Source: Lawsonibacter sp. (GTDB lineage Bacteria; Bacillota; Clostridia; Oscillospirales; Oscillospiraceae). From it: a DNA stretch of 17,287 nt. Positions 6,426 through 12,608 of this stretch are shown one piece after another; positions within the stretch are counted from its first letter, which is position 1, and every line of letters begins with the position of its first letter. Location: contig JAHHSC010000022.1 of NCBI GenBank assembly GCA_020025455.1, positions 1 through 17,287 on the forward strand, read 5' to 3'. A program made the position numbers and the translations under genes. The notes under the pieces were generated by a model. It was given only the letters and a program-made list of their open reading frames with translations. It searched no databases and was not told the DNA's origin.

Positions 6426-6459
6426 AAAAAAGAGGACGCCCCCCGGCGTCCTCTTTTTT
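6426..6459. terminator. Bidirectional terminator between convergent genes
   Basis: A perfect 15-bp stem (6426-6440 with 6445-6459) closes a CCCC loop. It has an A-run on the left and a T-run on the right, so it can end transcription from both the P-loop gene and the GH25 gene, whose stop codon begins just beyond it. Confidence 0.92.
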
Positions 6460-7302
6460 CTATTTCACCGGCCGCAGATCCAAATTCAGGTCCACATCCG
6501 GCTCGATCCCGGCCACCCGGCCGGTGTGGCTGAACTGCCACAAATCAAAGTCGTAGTAAAAGTCCGGCACGGCGCTGTACCGGGCCAGCCAGAAGGGCCA
6601 AGCCTTCAGCTGGGCCAGATCATAATCCAGGTAGCCCATGTCCGGGTTGAAGTAGAGCATGGGCTGGTAGCCCCCCGCCTCAATGCGCTGGGCAAAGGCG
6701 GCGGCACACTCGGTCACCGCCTGTCCGGTCATATGGTCCGTGCGGGCATCTTCTCCCGGCCTGATCCACTCCCAGTCAAAGACCACGGGGTACTCCAGCT
6801 CCCGGCCCGCCAGCGTTTCCAGCACAAAGTCGGCCTCCTCCGCGGCCTCCTGCGGCGTGGTAGCCTGGGAAAAGAAGTACACGCCCACATCCAGCCCCGC
6901 CTCTCCGGCCCCCCGGAGGTTCGCCTCAAAGCACGGGTCCAGCCTGATCTCCCCGTTGCCATACCCACGGTAACCAAGGCGCACCAGGGCAAACTCCACA
7001 CCGTCTGCCGCCACGGCCTGCCAGTCGATCTCCCCCTGGTAGTAGGACACATCAATGCCCAGCCGGGCCTCTCCACGCAGGGATTTATAGCCCATGCGGC
7101 CCTGTCCGTCCATAACGAACTTCTCCGAGCGATACCGGCTTTGGGGGACCTCCCGCTTTACCTTCAATTCCATACCTCGGTAGAGGATGGGAGAGGGGCT
7201 GCGCCAGTGCCAGAAGAACGCCGCACCTGCCAGCAGCAGGACCGCCAGTAAACCAAGCGGCCACCAGCGCCGTCTGCGCGCCTGGTCCTGTCTCTTTGCC
7301 AT
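6460..7302 (-). CDS. Membrane-anchored GH25 muramidase (lysozyme)
   Basis: The 280-residue protein starts with a very basic cytoplasmic tip (KRQDQARRRR), then a hydrophobic segment (about 13-32). No obvious signal peptidase site is seen, so it is probably anchored with the catalytic domain outside. A linker of about 45 residues leads to a glycoside hydrolase family 25 domain (81-280). Key residues are visible: LGIDVSYYQG with Asp84, and FDWEW with Asp176 and Glu178. The family cuts the beta-1,4 bond between N-acetylmuramic acid and N-acetylglucosamine in peptidoglycan. The ATG at 7302 has a GGGGGTGAGGGG ribosome site and is preferred to the TTG at 7320. No phage genes surround it, so a role in cell wall remodelling is more likely than phage lysis. 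Confidence 0.9.
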   Translation of the reverse strand: MAKRQDQARRRRWWPLGLLAVLLLAGAAFFWHWRSPSPILYRGMELKVKREVPQSRYRSEKFVMDGQGRMGYKSLRGEARLGIDVSYYQGEIDWQAVAADGVEFALVRLGYRGYGNGEIRLDPCFEANLRGAGEAGLDVGVYFFSQATTPQEAAEEADFVLETLAGRELEYPVVFDWEWIRPGEDARTDHMTGQAVTECAAAFAQRIEAGGYQPMLYFNPDMGYLDYDLAQLKAWPFWLARYSAVPDFYYDFDLWQFSHTGRVAGIEPDVDLNLDLRPVK

Positions 7303-7331
7303 CCCCTCACCCCCGTACAATCGTGTCCTTT

Positions 7332-7360
7332 ATTATACCTAGTTCGACCCCATTTCGCAA
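7332..7360 (-). promoter_or_regulatory. Sigma-A promoter of the GH25 gene
   Basis: On the minus strand: -35 TTGCGA (7355-7360), 17-bp spacer, perfect -10 TATAAT (7332-7337). The expected start is about 25 bases before the GH25 ATG. Confidence 0.75.
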
Positions 7361-7451
7361 GATGGAAAACCGCCCGACAAAGCTGGTCTGGCAGTTCACG
7401 GATGCTCTAACCGTGCCTGGGCAGCCGTATGGGGTAGACCGGCTGCAAAAC

Positions 7452-7491
7452 ATAGAAAAAGCCTTGAAGTCGAAAAAACTTCAAGGCTTTT
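7452..7491 (-). terminator. Rho-independent terminator of the tRNA operon
   Basis: On the minus strand, a perfect 14-bp stem (7478-7491 with 7457-7470) is followed by a T-run. The first arm overlaps the last base of the tRNA-Tyr CCA end. The bases from 7361 to 7451 hold nothing else recognisable. Confidence 0.85.
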
Positions 7492-7575
7492 GGTGGGCGA
7501 GGATGGATTCGGACCATCGAAGCGAAACGCAGCAGATTTACAGTCTGCCCCCTTTGGCCACTCGGGAACTCGCCC
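7491..7575 (-). tRNA. tRNA-Tyr (anticodon GTA)
   Basis: An 85-nt class II tRNA. The acceptor arms GGGCGAG and CTCGCCC pair perfectly, the anticodon stem is CAGA/TCTG around the loop CTGTAAA (anticodon GTA), a variable arm is present, and TGGTCCGAATCC carries the T loop. The discriminator A and CCA are encoded. Confidence 0.95.
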
Positions 7576-7586
7576 ATTTTAAATTG

Positions 7587-7662
7587 TGGAGCTGGTGGAC
7601 GGATTCGAACCCCCGACCTGCTGATTACAAATCAGCTGCTCTACCAGCTGAGCTACACCAGC
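7587..7662 (-). tRNA. tRNA-Thr (anticodon TGT)
   Basis: A 76-nt tRNA. The acceptor arms GCTGGTG and CACCAGC pair, the D arm is GCTCAGCTGGTAGAGC, the anticodon stem is CTGAT/ATCAG with anticodon TGT, and the T arm is CGGGGGTTCGAATCCG. The discriminator T and CCA are encoded. It lies 11 bases upstream of tRNA-Tyr on the same transcript. Confidence 0.95.
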
Positions 7663-7692
7663 GCGTTGAATTGATGTCCAACAGCGTTGTTT

Positions 7693-7721
7693 ATTATAGC
7701 AAAGGGGTTCTGCATTGTCAA
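7693..7721 (-). promoter_or_regulatory. Perfect consensus promoter of the tRNA operon
   Basis: On the minus strand: TTGACA (7716-7721), 17-bp spacer, TATAAT (7693-7698). Both boxes match the sigma-A consensus exactly, as expected for highly expressed stable RNA. Confidence 0.9.
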
Positions 7722-7761
7722 GTATATTTTAAGAAAAATTTATTTTTCTTTTTTCCGGTCC

Positions 7762-7790
7762 TTGACGAACGCTCCGGGATTTTCTATACT
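7762..7790 (+). promoter_or_regulatory. Sigma-A promoter of the HAD phosphatase gene
   Basis: -35 TTGACG (7762-7767), 17-bp spacer, -10 TATACT (7785-7790). It is divergent from the tRNA promoter, and the start is about 25 bases before the ATG. Confidence 0.8.
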
Positions 7791-7823
7791 GGACCAAACT
7801 GATAGGAAAAGGATCTGTGTACG

Positions 7824-8477
7824 ATGCACCACTATAAGGCTGTCTGTTTTGATTTCGACTATACCCTGGGTGACTGTACTGAGTCCATCGTGGCGGGCTT
7901 TCAGTACGGTCTGAGCCAGATGGGCTGGCCCGTGCCCGACCGGGAGGCCATCCGGGCCACGATTGGCTACGCGCTGGAGGATTCCTACACCATGCTCACC
8001 GGTGACAAGGACCCCGTCCGCCGCGCCCAGTTCCGGCCCTACTTCGTCTCGGTGGCGGTGGAGCGCCAGCGCACCGAGGCCACTCTTTTCCCCGGTGCGG
8101 TGGAACTCATCCGGGGGCTCAACGCCGCCGGCATCAAAACCGGCATCGTCAGCACCAAGCGCAGCGACACCATTGGCTTTATTCTGGAGCGCTTCGGCCT
8201 GAGCCGGGAGCTGTCCCTTGTCATCGGCGGTGCCGATGTGAAGGAGCCTAAGCCCGACCCCCAGGGGCTCCACATCGCCATGGATAGGCTAGGCGTGACC
8301 GCCGATCAGCTTCTCTTCTGCGGCGATACCATTTTGGATGCGGGTGCCGCCAAAAACGCAGGCTGTGACTTTGCCGCTGTCCTGCTGGGCACGACCGGGG
8401 CGGACGGCTTTTCTGCCTTCTCCCCCGTCCACTTCGCCCCCGATCTCTGGGACCTGGCCAGCTGGCTGGGTGTGTAA
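7824..8477 (+). CDS. HAD-family phosphatase (phosphoglycolate phosphatase-like)
   Basis: The 217-residue protein shows all four motifs of the haloacid dehalogenase superfamily. Motif I is FDFDYT with nucleophile Asp10 and acid/base Asp12. Motif II is VSTKRS with Ser110/Thr111. Motif III is the lysine in EPKPDP (Lys143). Motif IV is CGDTILD with Asp168 and Asp172. A helical cap of about 65 residues (16-80) between motifs I and II marks the Gph/PgmB-like type. These enzymes remove phosphate from small molecules, such as 2-phosphoglycolate, pyrophosphate or sugar phosphates; the substrate cannot be read from sequence. A weak AAAGGA ribosome site precedes the ATG. The gene forms its own transcription unit with promoter and terminator. 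Confidence 0.9.
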   Translation: MHHYKAVCFDFDYTLGDCTESIVAGFQYGLSQMGWPVPDREAIRATIGYALEDSYTMLTGDKDPVRRAQFRPYFVSVAVERQRTEATLFPGAVELIRGLNAAGIKTGIVSTKRSDTIGFILERFGLSRELSLVIGGADVKEPKPDPQGLHIAMDRLGVTADQLLFCGDTILDAGAAKNAGCDFAAVLLGTTGADGFSAFSPVHFAPDLWDLASWLGV

Positions 8478-8479
8478 GC

Positions 8480-8516
8480 AACGAAGCGCTCTGAGGTTTT
8501 CTCAGAGCGCTTCGTT
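8480..8516 (+). terminator. Rho-independent terminator of the HAD gene
   Basis: A perfect 16-bp stem (8480-8495 with 8501-8516) closes a GTTTT loop, followed by CTTTTTTT. For the convergent degV gene the hairpin lacks a T-run, so it may act only weakly in that direction. Confidence 0.92.
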
Positions 8517-8525
8517 CTTTTTTCT

Positions 8526-9377
8526 TCATTCCTCGTAGACTGCACAGCCCACGCCCACGGCGCAGGGGCCGGTGTGGCAGCAGATGCACAGCGCCAGGGG
8601 ATCACAGCGCACCTCGGCATCGGGATACCGGCTCTGGACCACAGACTTCCAGGTCTTGCCCAGCTCAGCGTCACCGGAGTAGGCGGCAAAGATATGTACC
8701 TTCTTGCCTGCAAAGCGTCCGGATAGATCTTTGTCCAGGGCGGCAAACATTTTCTCCACCGCCTGCTTCATTCCGCGCACCTTGGCGTAAGCGTCCACCT
8801 TGCCCCCCTGGATCTGCAAGACGGGCTTGATGTTCAGCACCGTCCCGATGGCAGCGGCCGCCGGGGTGATGCGCCCGCCCCGCTTCAGGTATTCCAGGGT
8901 GGTGGTTGTAATGTAGATGCTGCACTCCAGTGCCCGCTCCTCCAGGCGGCGGGTCACCTCGTCCAGCGTCAGACCTCTCTGCACCAGCGTGACGGCATCG
9001 CTTACCACCTGAAACTGGGGGACCGAAATGCGCTTCACATTGGGCACCCGCACCTTGCCGTCGTAGTCCTCCGCCAGGGCGGCGGCAGTGGCCCAGGAGC
9101 TGCTCAGGCCGCTGGTCATGGGGATGTAGATCACGCCGTCGTGGTCCTCCAGCAGCGTGTCCCACAGCTCCGTGAGCACACCTGGGGCGGGCTGAGAGGT
9201 GGATACGCTGGACCCGCGCTCCAGTTTCTCATAGAAGAAGTCCCGCTCCAGATCCACGGTCTCCTGATACTCCACGCCGTCTATGTTGACGGGCATGGGG
9301 ACCACCCAGATTCCAAGCTCCTTGGCCTCCTGGGGGTAGATCCCGCTGTTGCTGTCCGTAACGATTGCAATGTTCAT
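8526..9377 (-). CDS. DegV-family fatty acid-binding protein (FakB-like)
   Basis: The 283-residue protein matches the DegV family by NIAIVTDSNSG at the N-terminus, TSGLSSSW in the ligand-binding region, YLKRGGRI, and LNIKPVL. DegV proteins bind a fatty acid in a deep pocket. Those called FakB present it to the kinase FakA, giving acyl-phosphate for membrane lipid synthesis. A FakA-like kinase lies at 12609-14294, so this is a plausible partner, though many genomes hold several DegV paralogues with different roles. The tail is cysteine-rich (CICCHTGPCAVGVGC), a common DegV ending with extra cysteines. The ATG at 9377 has AAAGGAGC upstream; the longer frame to 9446 has no ribosome site. Confidence 0.88.
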   Translation of the reverse strand: MNIAIVTDSNSGIYPQEAKELGIWVVPMPVNIDGVEYQETVDLERDFFYEKLERGSSVSTSQPAPGVLTELWDTLLEDHDGVIYIPMTSGLSSSWATAAALAEDYDGKVRVPNVKRISVPQFQVVSDAVTLVQRGLTLDEVTRRLEERALECSIYITTTTLEYLKRGGRITPAAAAIGTVLNIKPVLQIQGGKVDAYAKVRGMKQAVEKMFAALDKDLSGRFAGKKVHIFAAYSGDAELGKTWKSVVQSRYPDAEVRCDPLALCICCHTGPCAVGVGCAVYEE

Positions 9378-9450
9378 ACTTGTGCTCCTTTTCATGTTTC
9401 GGGGCTCACCCCTCTCCAACGGCTGCCCCGATCTTACTCGGCACACACAG

Positions 9451-9484
9451 ATAAAACGGGGGACCAGGCCAAGGCCCAGCCCCC
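9451..9484 (-). terminator. Possible terminator of proS
   Basis: On the minus strand, two 5-bp GC stems separated by an internal loop (GGGGG with CCCCC, then GGGCC with GGCCT) are followed by GTTTTATC. It is imperfect and its loop is short, but it lies 25-60 bases after the proS stop. The strand between proS and degV contains no promoter I trust, so some read-through into degV is possible. Confidence 0.4.
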
Positions 9485-9509
9485 AGTCAGATGAAATCTC
9501 AGGCCGTTC

Positions 9510-10955
9510 TTAGTAAGCCACACCCCAGTAGATCATGTGCTTGGCGGGCTTGCCGCAGATGGGGCAGACATCGCCCAGGTGCTCCTGCTGGAAGGGGATG
9601 CAGCGGGAGGTCATGCCGGCCTCTTCCTTCATCTTCATCTCACATTCCAGGTCGCCGCACCACATGGTCTTGATGAAGCCGCCCTTCTCCTGCTGGATCT
9701 GCTTGGCCTCCTCCAGGGAGAACGCGGGGAAGGTGTTGTCCTCCAGGTTCTTCTTTGCCCGGTTGTAAAGACCCTCGTGGACGGAATCCAGCAGCTCCTT
9801 GACGGCAGTTTCCAGCTGATCCAGGCAGACGAACACCTTCTCGCCGGAATCGCGGCGGCAGATGCAGCACTGGTTCTGCTCCATGTCCTTGGGGCCGATC
9901 TCCACACGCAGGGGCACACCCTTCATCTCATACTCGGCGGCCTTCCAGCCCATGGACTGCTTGGAGGCGTCCATCTTGGCCCGCACGCCGGCCGCGGTCA
10001 GGCGGTTTAGCAGGGCGGTAGCCGCGTCCAGCACGCCCTCCTTGTGCATGGCCACGGGAATGACCACCGCCTGGATGGGGGCGATGCGGGGGGGCAGCAC
10101 CAGACCATTGTTGTCGCCGTGGGTCATGATGATGCCGCCGATCATGCGGGTGGAGACGCCCCAGCTGGTCTGGAAGGGGTGGTGGAGCTTGTTGTCCTCA
10201 CCGGTGAAGGTAATATCGAAGGCGCGGGCGAAGCCGTCGCCGAAGTAGTGGCTGGTGCCGGCCTGCAGGGCCTTGCGGTCGTGCATCATGCACTCCACAG
10301 TGTAGGTAGCCTCAGCGCCGTTAAACTTCTCCTTGTCCGTTTTCTGGCCCTTGACCACGGGCATGGCCAGCACGTTCTCCATGAAGTCGGCGTAGATGTT
10401 CAGCATCTGCTGCGTCTCGGCCTCGGCCTCCTCGGCGGTGGCGTGCATGGTGTGGCCCTCCTGCCACAGGAACTCCCGGTGGCGCAGGAAGGGGCGGCTG
10501 GTTTTCTCCCAGCGCAGGACAGAGCACCACTGGTTGTACTTCTTGGGCAGGTCCCGGTGGGAGTGGATGATATTTTTGTAGTGCTCACAGAACAGCGTCT
10601 CGGAGGTGGGGCGGATGCAGTAGCGCTCCTCCAGCTTGTCCGTGCCGCCGTAGGTGACCCAGGCGCACTCGGGCGCAAATCCTTCCACATGGTCCTTCTC
10701 CTTCTGGAGCAGGCTCTCAGGGATGAGCATAGGCAGGTACACGTTCTCGTGCCCGGTCTCTTTAAACTTTTTATCCAGCTCCTGCTGGATGTTCTCCCAG
10801 ATGGCGTAGCCATAGGGACGGTAGATGAACATACCCTTGATGGAGGAGTAGTCGATCAGCTCTGCCTTTTTGCACACGTCGGTGTACCACTGGGTAAAGT
10901 CGACTTCCATATCGGTAATCTGCTCCACCTGCTTTTTGTTGGAGTTCTGAGCCAT
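9510..10955 (-). CDS. proS: Prolyl-tRNA synthetase, type 3 (eukaryote/archaea-like)
   Basis: This class II synthetase joins proline to tRNA-Pro in the cytoplasm. The 481-residue length fits the short type without the editing insertion found in long bacterial ProRS. Motif 2 is visible as RWEKTSRPFLRHREFLWQEGH (positions about 149-169), and motif 3 as VSTRMIGGIIMTHGDNNGL. The anticodon-binding domain follows (APIQAVVIPV onward). The C-terminal zinc-binding domain has Cys433, Cys438, Cys452, Cys464 and Cys467, and the chain ends in the typical tyrosine (WGVAY). The ATG is preceded by AAAGGA about 11 bases upstream. It has its own promoter with a leader of about 55 bases, too short for a T-box. 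Confidence 0.97.
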   Translation of the reverse strand: MAQNSNKKQVEQITDMEVDFTQWYTDVCKKAELIDYSSIKGMFIYRPYGYAIWENIQQELDKKFKETGHENVYLPMLIPESLLQKEKDHVEGFAPECAWVTYGGTDKLEERYCIRPTSETLFCEHYKNIIHSHRDLPKKYNQWCSVLRWEKTSRPFLRHREFLWQEGHTMHATAEEAEAETQQMLNIYADFMENVLAMPVVKGQKTDKEKFNGAEATYTVECMMHDRKALQAGTSHYFGDGFARAFDITFTGEDNKLHHPFQTSWGVSTRMIGGIIMTHGDNNGLVLPPRIAPIQAVVIPVAMHKEGVLDAATALLNRLTAAGVRAKMDASKQSMGWKAAEYEMKGVPLRVEIGPKDMEQNQCCICRRDSGEKVFVCLDQLETAVKELLDSVHEGLYNRAKKNLEDNTFPAFSLEEAKQIQQEKGGFIKTMWCGDLECEMKMKEEAGMTSRCIPFQQEHLGDVCPICGKPAKHMIYWGVAY

Positions 10956-11016
10956 ATTGTTTCAGTCCTTTATCTTATAAAATAGAATGGGATGGTAAAA
11001 ACGTCGTATCTCTATC

Positions 11017-11045
11017 ATAATAGGAGTGGCGGAGAAAAAAGTCAA
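11017..11045 (-). promoter_or_regulatory. Sigma-A promoter of proS
   Basis: On the minus strand: -35 TTGACT (11040-11045), 17-bp spacer, -10 TATTAT (11017-11022). It places the start near 11010. Confidence 0.75.
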
Positions 11046-11209
11046 GGAAATCCCATAAATTCACGTCGTTTCCGACCCTTCCACTGCCGGAAGGCCTCCC
11101 TTTTTTCTGCGTCTCCCGGATAGATTGCCCAAACGGGCGCTGCGCCGGCCGGTTTCCCATGCTTTTTTGCCTATTTGAAGGAAAAAACAGAGAAAATTTT
11201 GTTTTTAGC
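11046..11209. other. Intergenic stretch without a recognised feature
   Basis: This lies between the divergent proS and rpsF promoters. It holds only short, weak inverted repeats (CCTTCC/GGAAGG near 11080-11097) and GC-rich segments. No tRNA, T-box or convincing small gene is seen. Confidence 0.6.
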
Positions 11210-11237
11210 TTGACATCAGCGGTAATTTCGATATAAT
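11210..11237 (+). promoter_or_regulatory. Consensus promoter of the rpsF-ssb-rpsR operon
   Basis: -35 TTGACA (11210-11215), 16-bp spacer, -10 TATAAT (11232-11237). Both boxes are perfect. An A/T-rich stretch upstream (11170-11207) could act as an UP element, in keeping with a strongly expressed ribosomal protein operon. Confidence 0.9.
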
Positions 11238-11243
11238 AATTAA

Positions 11244-11300
11244 GCCTGTTTCTATAAAGAGCAGGCACATCCTTGCCCCCGCGTGTGATTCGGGGGCCAA
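11244..11300 (+). promoter_or_regulatory. Structured mRNA leader of rpsF, possible S6:S18 autoregulatory site
   Basis: Two hairpins lie between the start site and the rpsF ribosome site. The first pairs GCCTG (11244-11248) with CAGGC (11262-11266). The second is a perfect 7-bp stem GCCCCCG/CGGGGGC (11275-11281 with 11291-11297) with a bulged C beside flanking T-A pairs. Bacterial rpsF leaders are known to bind the S6:S18 complex for feedback control. The position fits, but I cannot confirm the conserved motif by eye. Confidence 0.5.
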
Positions 11301-11323
11301 AAGTCCATAAGGAGGTGCAAAAC

Positions 11324-11620
11324 ATGGCTAAAATCAATGCGAACTACGAGGCTGTCTACATCCTCAACCCTGAGCTGACCGAGGAGCAGATCGCCGCTCT
11401 GGTGGAGAAGTTCAAGGCCGTGGTCGAGGCAAACGGTACCGTTTCCGAGATTGATGAGTGGGGCAAGCGCCGTCTGGCCTATCCCATCAACGATCTGATG
11501 GAAGGCTACTACGTGCTGATGACCTTCAACGCCGCTGCCGCTGTCCCCGCTGAGCTGGATCGTATTTTCCGGATCAACGACAACGTGATGCGTTCCCTGA
11601 TCATCTGCAAGGATCAGTAA
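11324..11620 (+). CDS. rpsF: Ribosomal protein bS6
   Basis: The 98-residue protein is a standard S6: a beta-alpha fold starting ANYEAVYILNPELTEEQ, with the conserved WGKRRLAYPIND (residues 46-57) and a GYYVLMTF strand. S6 binds S18 and the central domain of 16S rRNA in the small subunit platform. The ATG at 11324 follows AAGGAGGTG, a strong ribosome site; the frame is open upstream but only through the leader. It is the first gene of the rpsF-ssb-rpsR operon, an order conserved across Firmicutes. The C-terminus has no acidic extension. Confidence 0.97.
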   Translation: MAKINANYEAVYILNPELTEEQIAALVEKFKAVVEANGTVSEIDEWGKRRLAYPINDLMEGYYVLMTFNAAAAVPAELDRIFRINDNVMRSLIICKDQ

Positions 11621-11632
11621 GGGAGTCTCTCG

Positions 11633-12190
11633 ATGCTGAACAAAATCTTCATCATGGGTCGTCTGACCCGTGATCCCGAGCTGCGTCATACGCAGTCTGG
11701 TACTCCCGTGGCCTCCTTCTCCCTGGCAGTTGACCGGGATTTCAAGGACAAGTCCACGGGCGAGCGCACCACCGATTTCATCGACGTGGTGGCTTGGCGT
11801 CAGACCGGCGAGTTTGTCAGCCGCTATTTCACCAAGGGCCGCATGGCCGTGGTCGAGGGCCGGCTGCAGATCCGCGACTGGAATGACAAGGAGGGCAATA
11901 AGCGCCGCACCGCAGAAGTGGTTGCCGAGCAGGTTTACTTCGGCGACTCCAAGCGTGAAGGCGACAACGGCGGTTACTCCCAGGGTGGTTATCCCCAGGG
12001 CGGCTACCAGCAGGGCGGTTACGCTCAGGGTGGCTACCAGGGCGGATATGCTCAGGGCGGTTACAGCGCTGCTCCCTCCAACGGCGGCTATCATGCCGCT
12101 CCCGCCAACTCCGGCTACGGCGCTGCCCCTGTGGGCGGCGACAGCTTTGCCGAGCTGAGCAACGATGAGGACGGCGAACTGCCGTTTTAA
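11633..12190 (+). CDS. ssb: Single-stranded DNA-binding protein with G/Y/Q repeat linker
   Basis: SSB coats single-stranded DNA during replication, recombination and repair, and recruits partners by its acidic tip. The OB-fold covers residues 1-105 with typical motifs: MLNKIFIMGRLTRDPELR, TDFIDVVAWR, KGRMAVVEGRLQIRDW. The acidic tip is DEDGELPF at 178-185. The linker (106-177) is unusual: residues 113-144 are tandem GGYxQ units (GGYSQ, GGYPQ, GGYQQ, GGYAQ, GGYQ, GGYAQ, GGY), followed by looser alanine/proline/glycine/tyrosine units. It lies 12 bases after rpsF with a GGGAG ribosome site. Placement between rpsF and rpsR is the classic Firmicutes order and marks this as the housekeeping SSB rather than a phage one. 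Confidence 0.97.
   Translation: MLNKIFIMGRLTRDPELRHTQSGTPVASFSLAVDRDFKDKSTGERTTDFIDVVAWRQTGEFVSRYFTKGRMAVVEGRLQIRDWNDKEGNKRRTAEVVAEQVYFGDSKREGDNGGYSQGGYPQGGYQQGGYAQGGYQGGYAQGGYSAAPSNGGYHAAPANSGYGAAPVGGDSFAELSNDEDGELPF
11969..12064 (+). repeat. ssb: Tandem GGY-x-Q coding repeat in the ssb linker
   Basis: Near-identical 15-base units of form GGCGGTTAC-NNN-CAG repeat about six times in frame, one unit being shortened by three bases. Synonymous changes between units show that selection acts on protein sequence, while the DNA repeat gives room for slippage in unit number. Confidence 0.85.
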
Positions 12191-12247
12191 GGAAACCCAC
12201 GGTTTCCGCTACTTTGACCACAATGGTCGTTAAAGGAGGTTTATTCC

Positions 12248-12493
12248 ATGGCTATGGATCGTGATAACAGAGCTCCCCGCGGCCGCAAGCGCCGTAAGGT
12301 CTGCGCTTTCTGCGTGGACAAGGTGGAGTGCATCGATTACAAGGATGCCGCTAAGCTGCGTCGGTACACTTCCGAGCGGGCTAAGATCCTGCCCCGTCGT
12401 ACCACCGGCACCTGCGCCATGCACCAGCGTCAGCTGACCGAGGCCATCAAGCGCGCTCGTCAGATCGCTCTGCTGCCCTATGTGACCGACTAA
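12248..12493 (+). CDS. rpsR: Ribosomal protein bS18, zinc-binding (C+) form
   Basis: The 81-residue protein is the partner of S6 on the 30S platform. The core is recognisable as CIDYKDAAKLRRYTSERAKILPRRTTG followed by HQRQLTEAIKRARQIALLPYV, near the usual S18 length. Four potential zinc ligands are present: Cys19-x2-Cys22 and Cys56-x2-His59. This marks the zinc-containing C+ variant; many bacteria carry or switch to a C- copy under zinc shortage. The N-terminus is basic (RGRKRRK). The ATG at 12248 follows AAAGGAGG with a 7-base gap, and the 57-base space after ssb holds no promoter or terminator I can see. Confidence 0.96.
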   Translation: MAMDRDNRAPRGRKRRKVCAFCVDKVECIDYKDAAKLRRYTSERAKILPRRTTGTCAMHQRQLTEAIKRARQIALLPYVTD

Positions 12494-12509
12494 TTGCACA
12501 TCTGCAATC

Positions 12510-12544
12510 AAGCCCGCTGTCTTTTGAGACAGCGGGCTTTTTTA
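12510..12544 (+). terminator. Rho-independent terminator of rpsF-ssb-rpsR
   Basis: A perfect 13-bp GC-rich stem (12510-12522 with 12527-12539) closes a TTTG loop and is followed by a T-run. Confidence 0.93.
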
Positions 12545-12557
12545 TGCCTCTATACGG

Positions 12558-12597
12558 GAACACCCCCGGCACGCTTACGCGCGCCGGGGGTGTTCTG
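12558..12597 (-). terminator. GC-rich hairpin after the fakA-like gene, possible terminator without T-run
   Basis: A 17-bp stem with one mismatch closes a four-base loop (12558-12574 with 12579-12595). It lies just after the kinase stop codon. It lacks a T-run on either strand, so it may protect the mRNA 3' end or slow polymerase rather than act as a classical terminator. Confidence 0.5.
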
Positions 12598-12608
12598 CTT
12601 ATCTGGGA

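Noticed and set aside
7296..7802. 168-codon plus-strand frame across the tRNA operon
   Set aside because: It runs through two tRNA genes, their terminator and promoter on the opposite strand, so it is not a protein gene.
10044..10985. 313-codon plus-strand frame opposite proS
   Set aside because: It is a shadow of proS; a run of Leu/Val/His/Gly with no recognisable fold.
10956..11045. T-box riboswitch upstream of proS
   Set aside because: The predicted leader is only about 55 bases and has no T-box sequence, specifier stem or terminator.
11080..11160. Terminator-like or structured elements between proS and rpsF
   Set aside because: Only a 6-bp stem and mismatched GC stems could be built, and neither is followed properly by a T-run.
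11969..12064. CRISPR-like short repeat array
   Set aside because: The units are contiguous, in frame and code for the SSB linker; there are no spacers.
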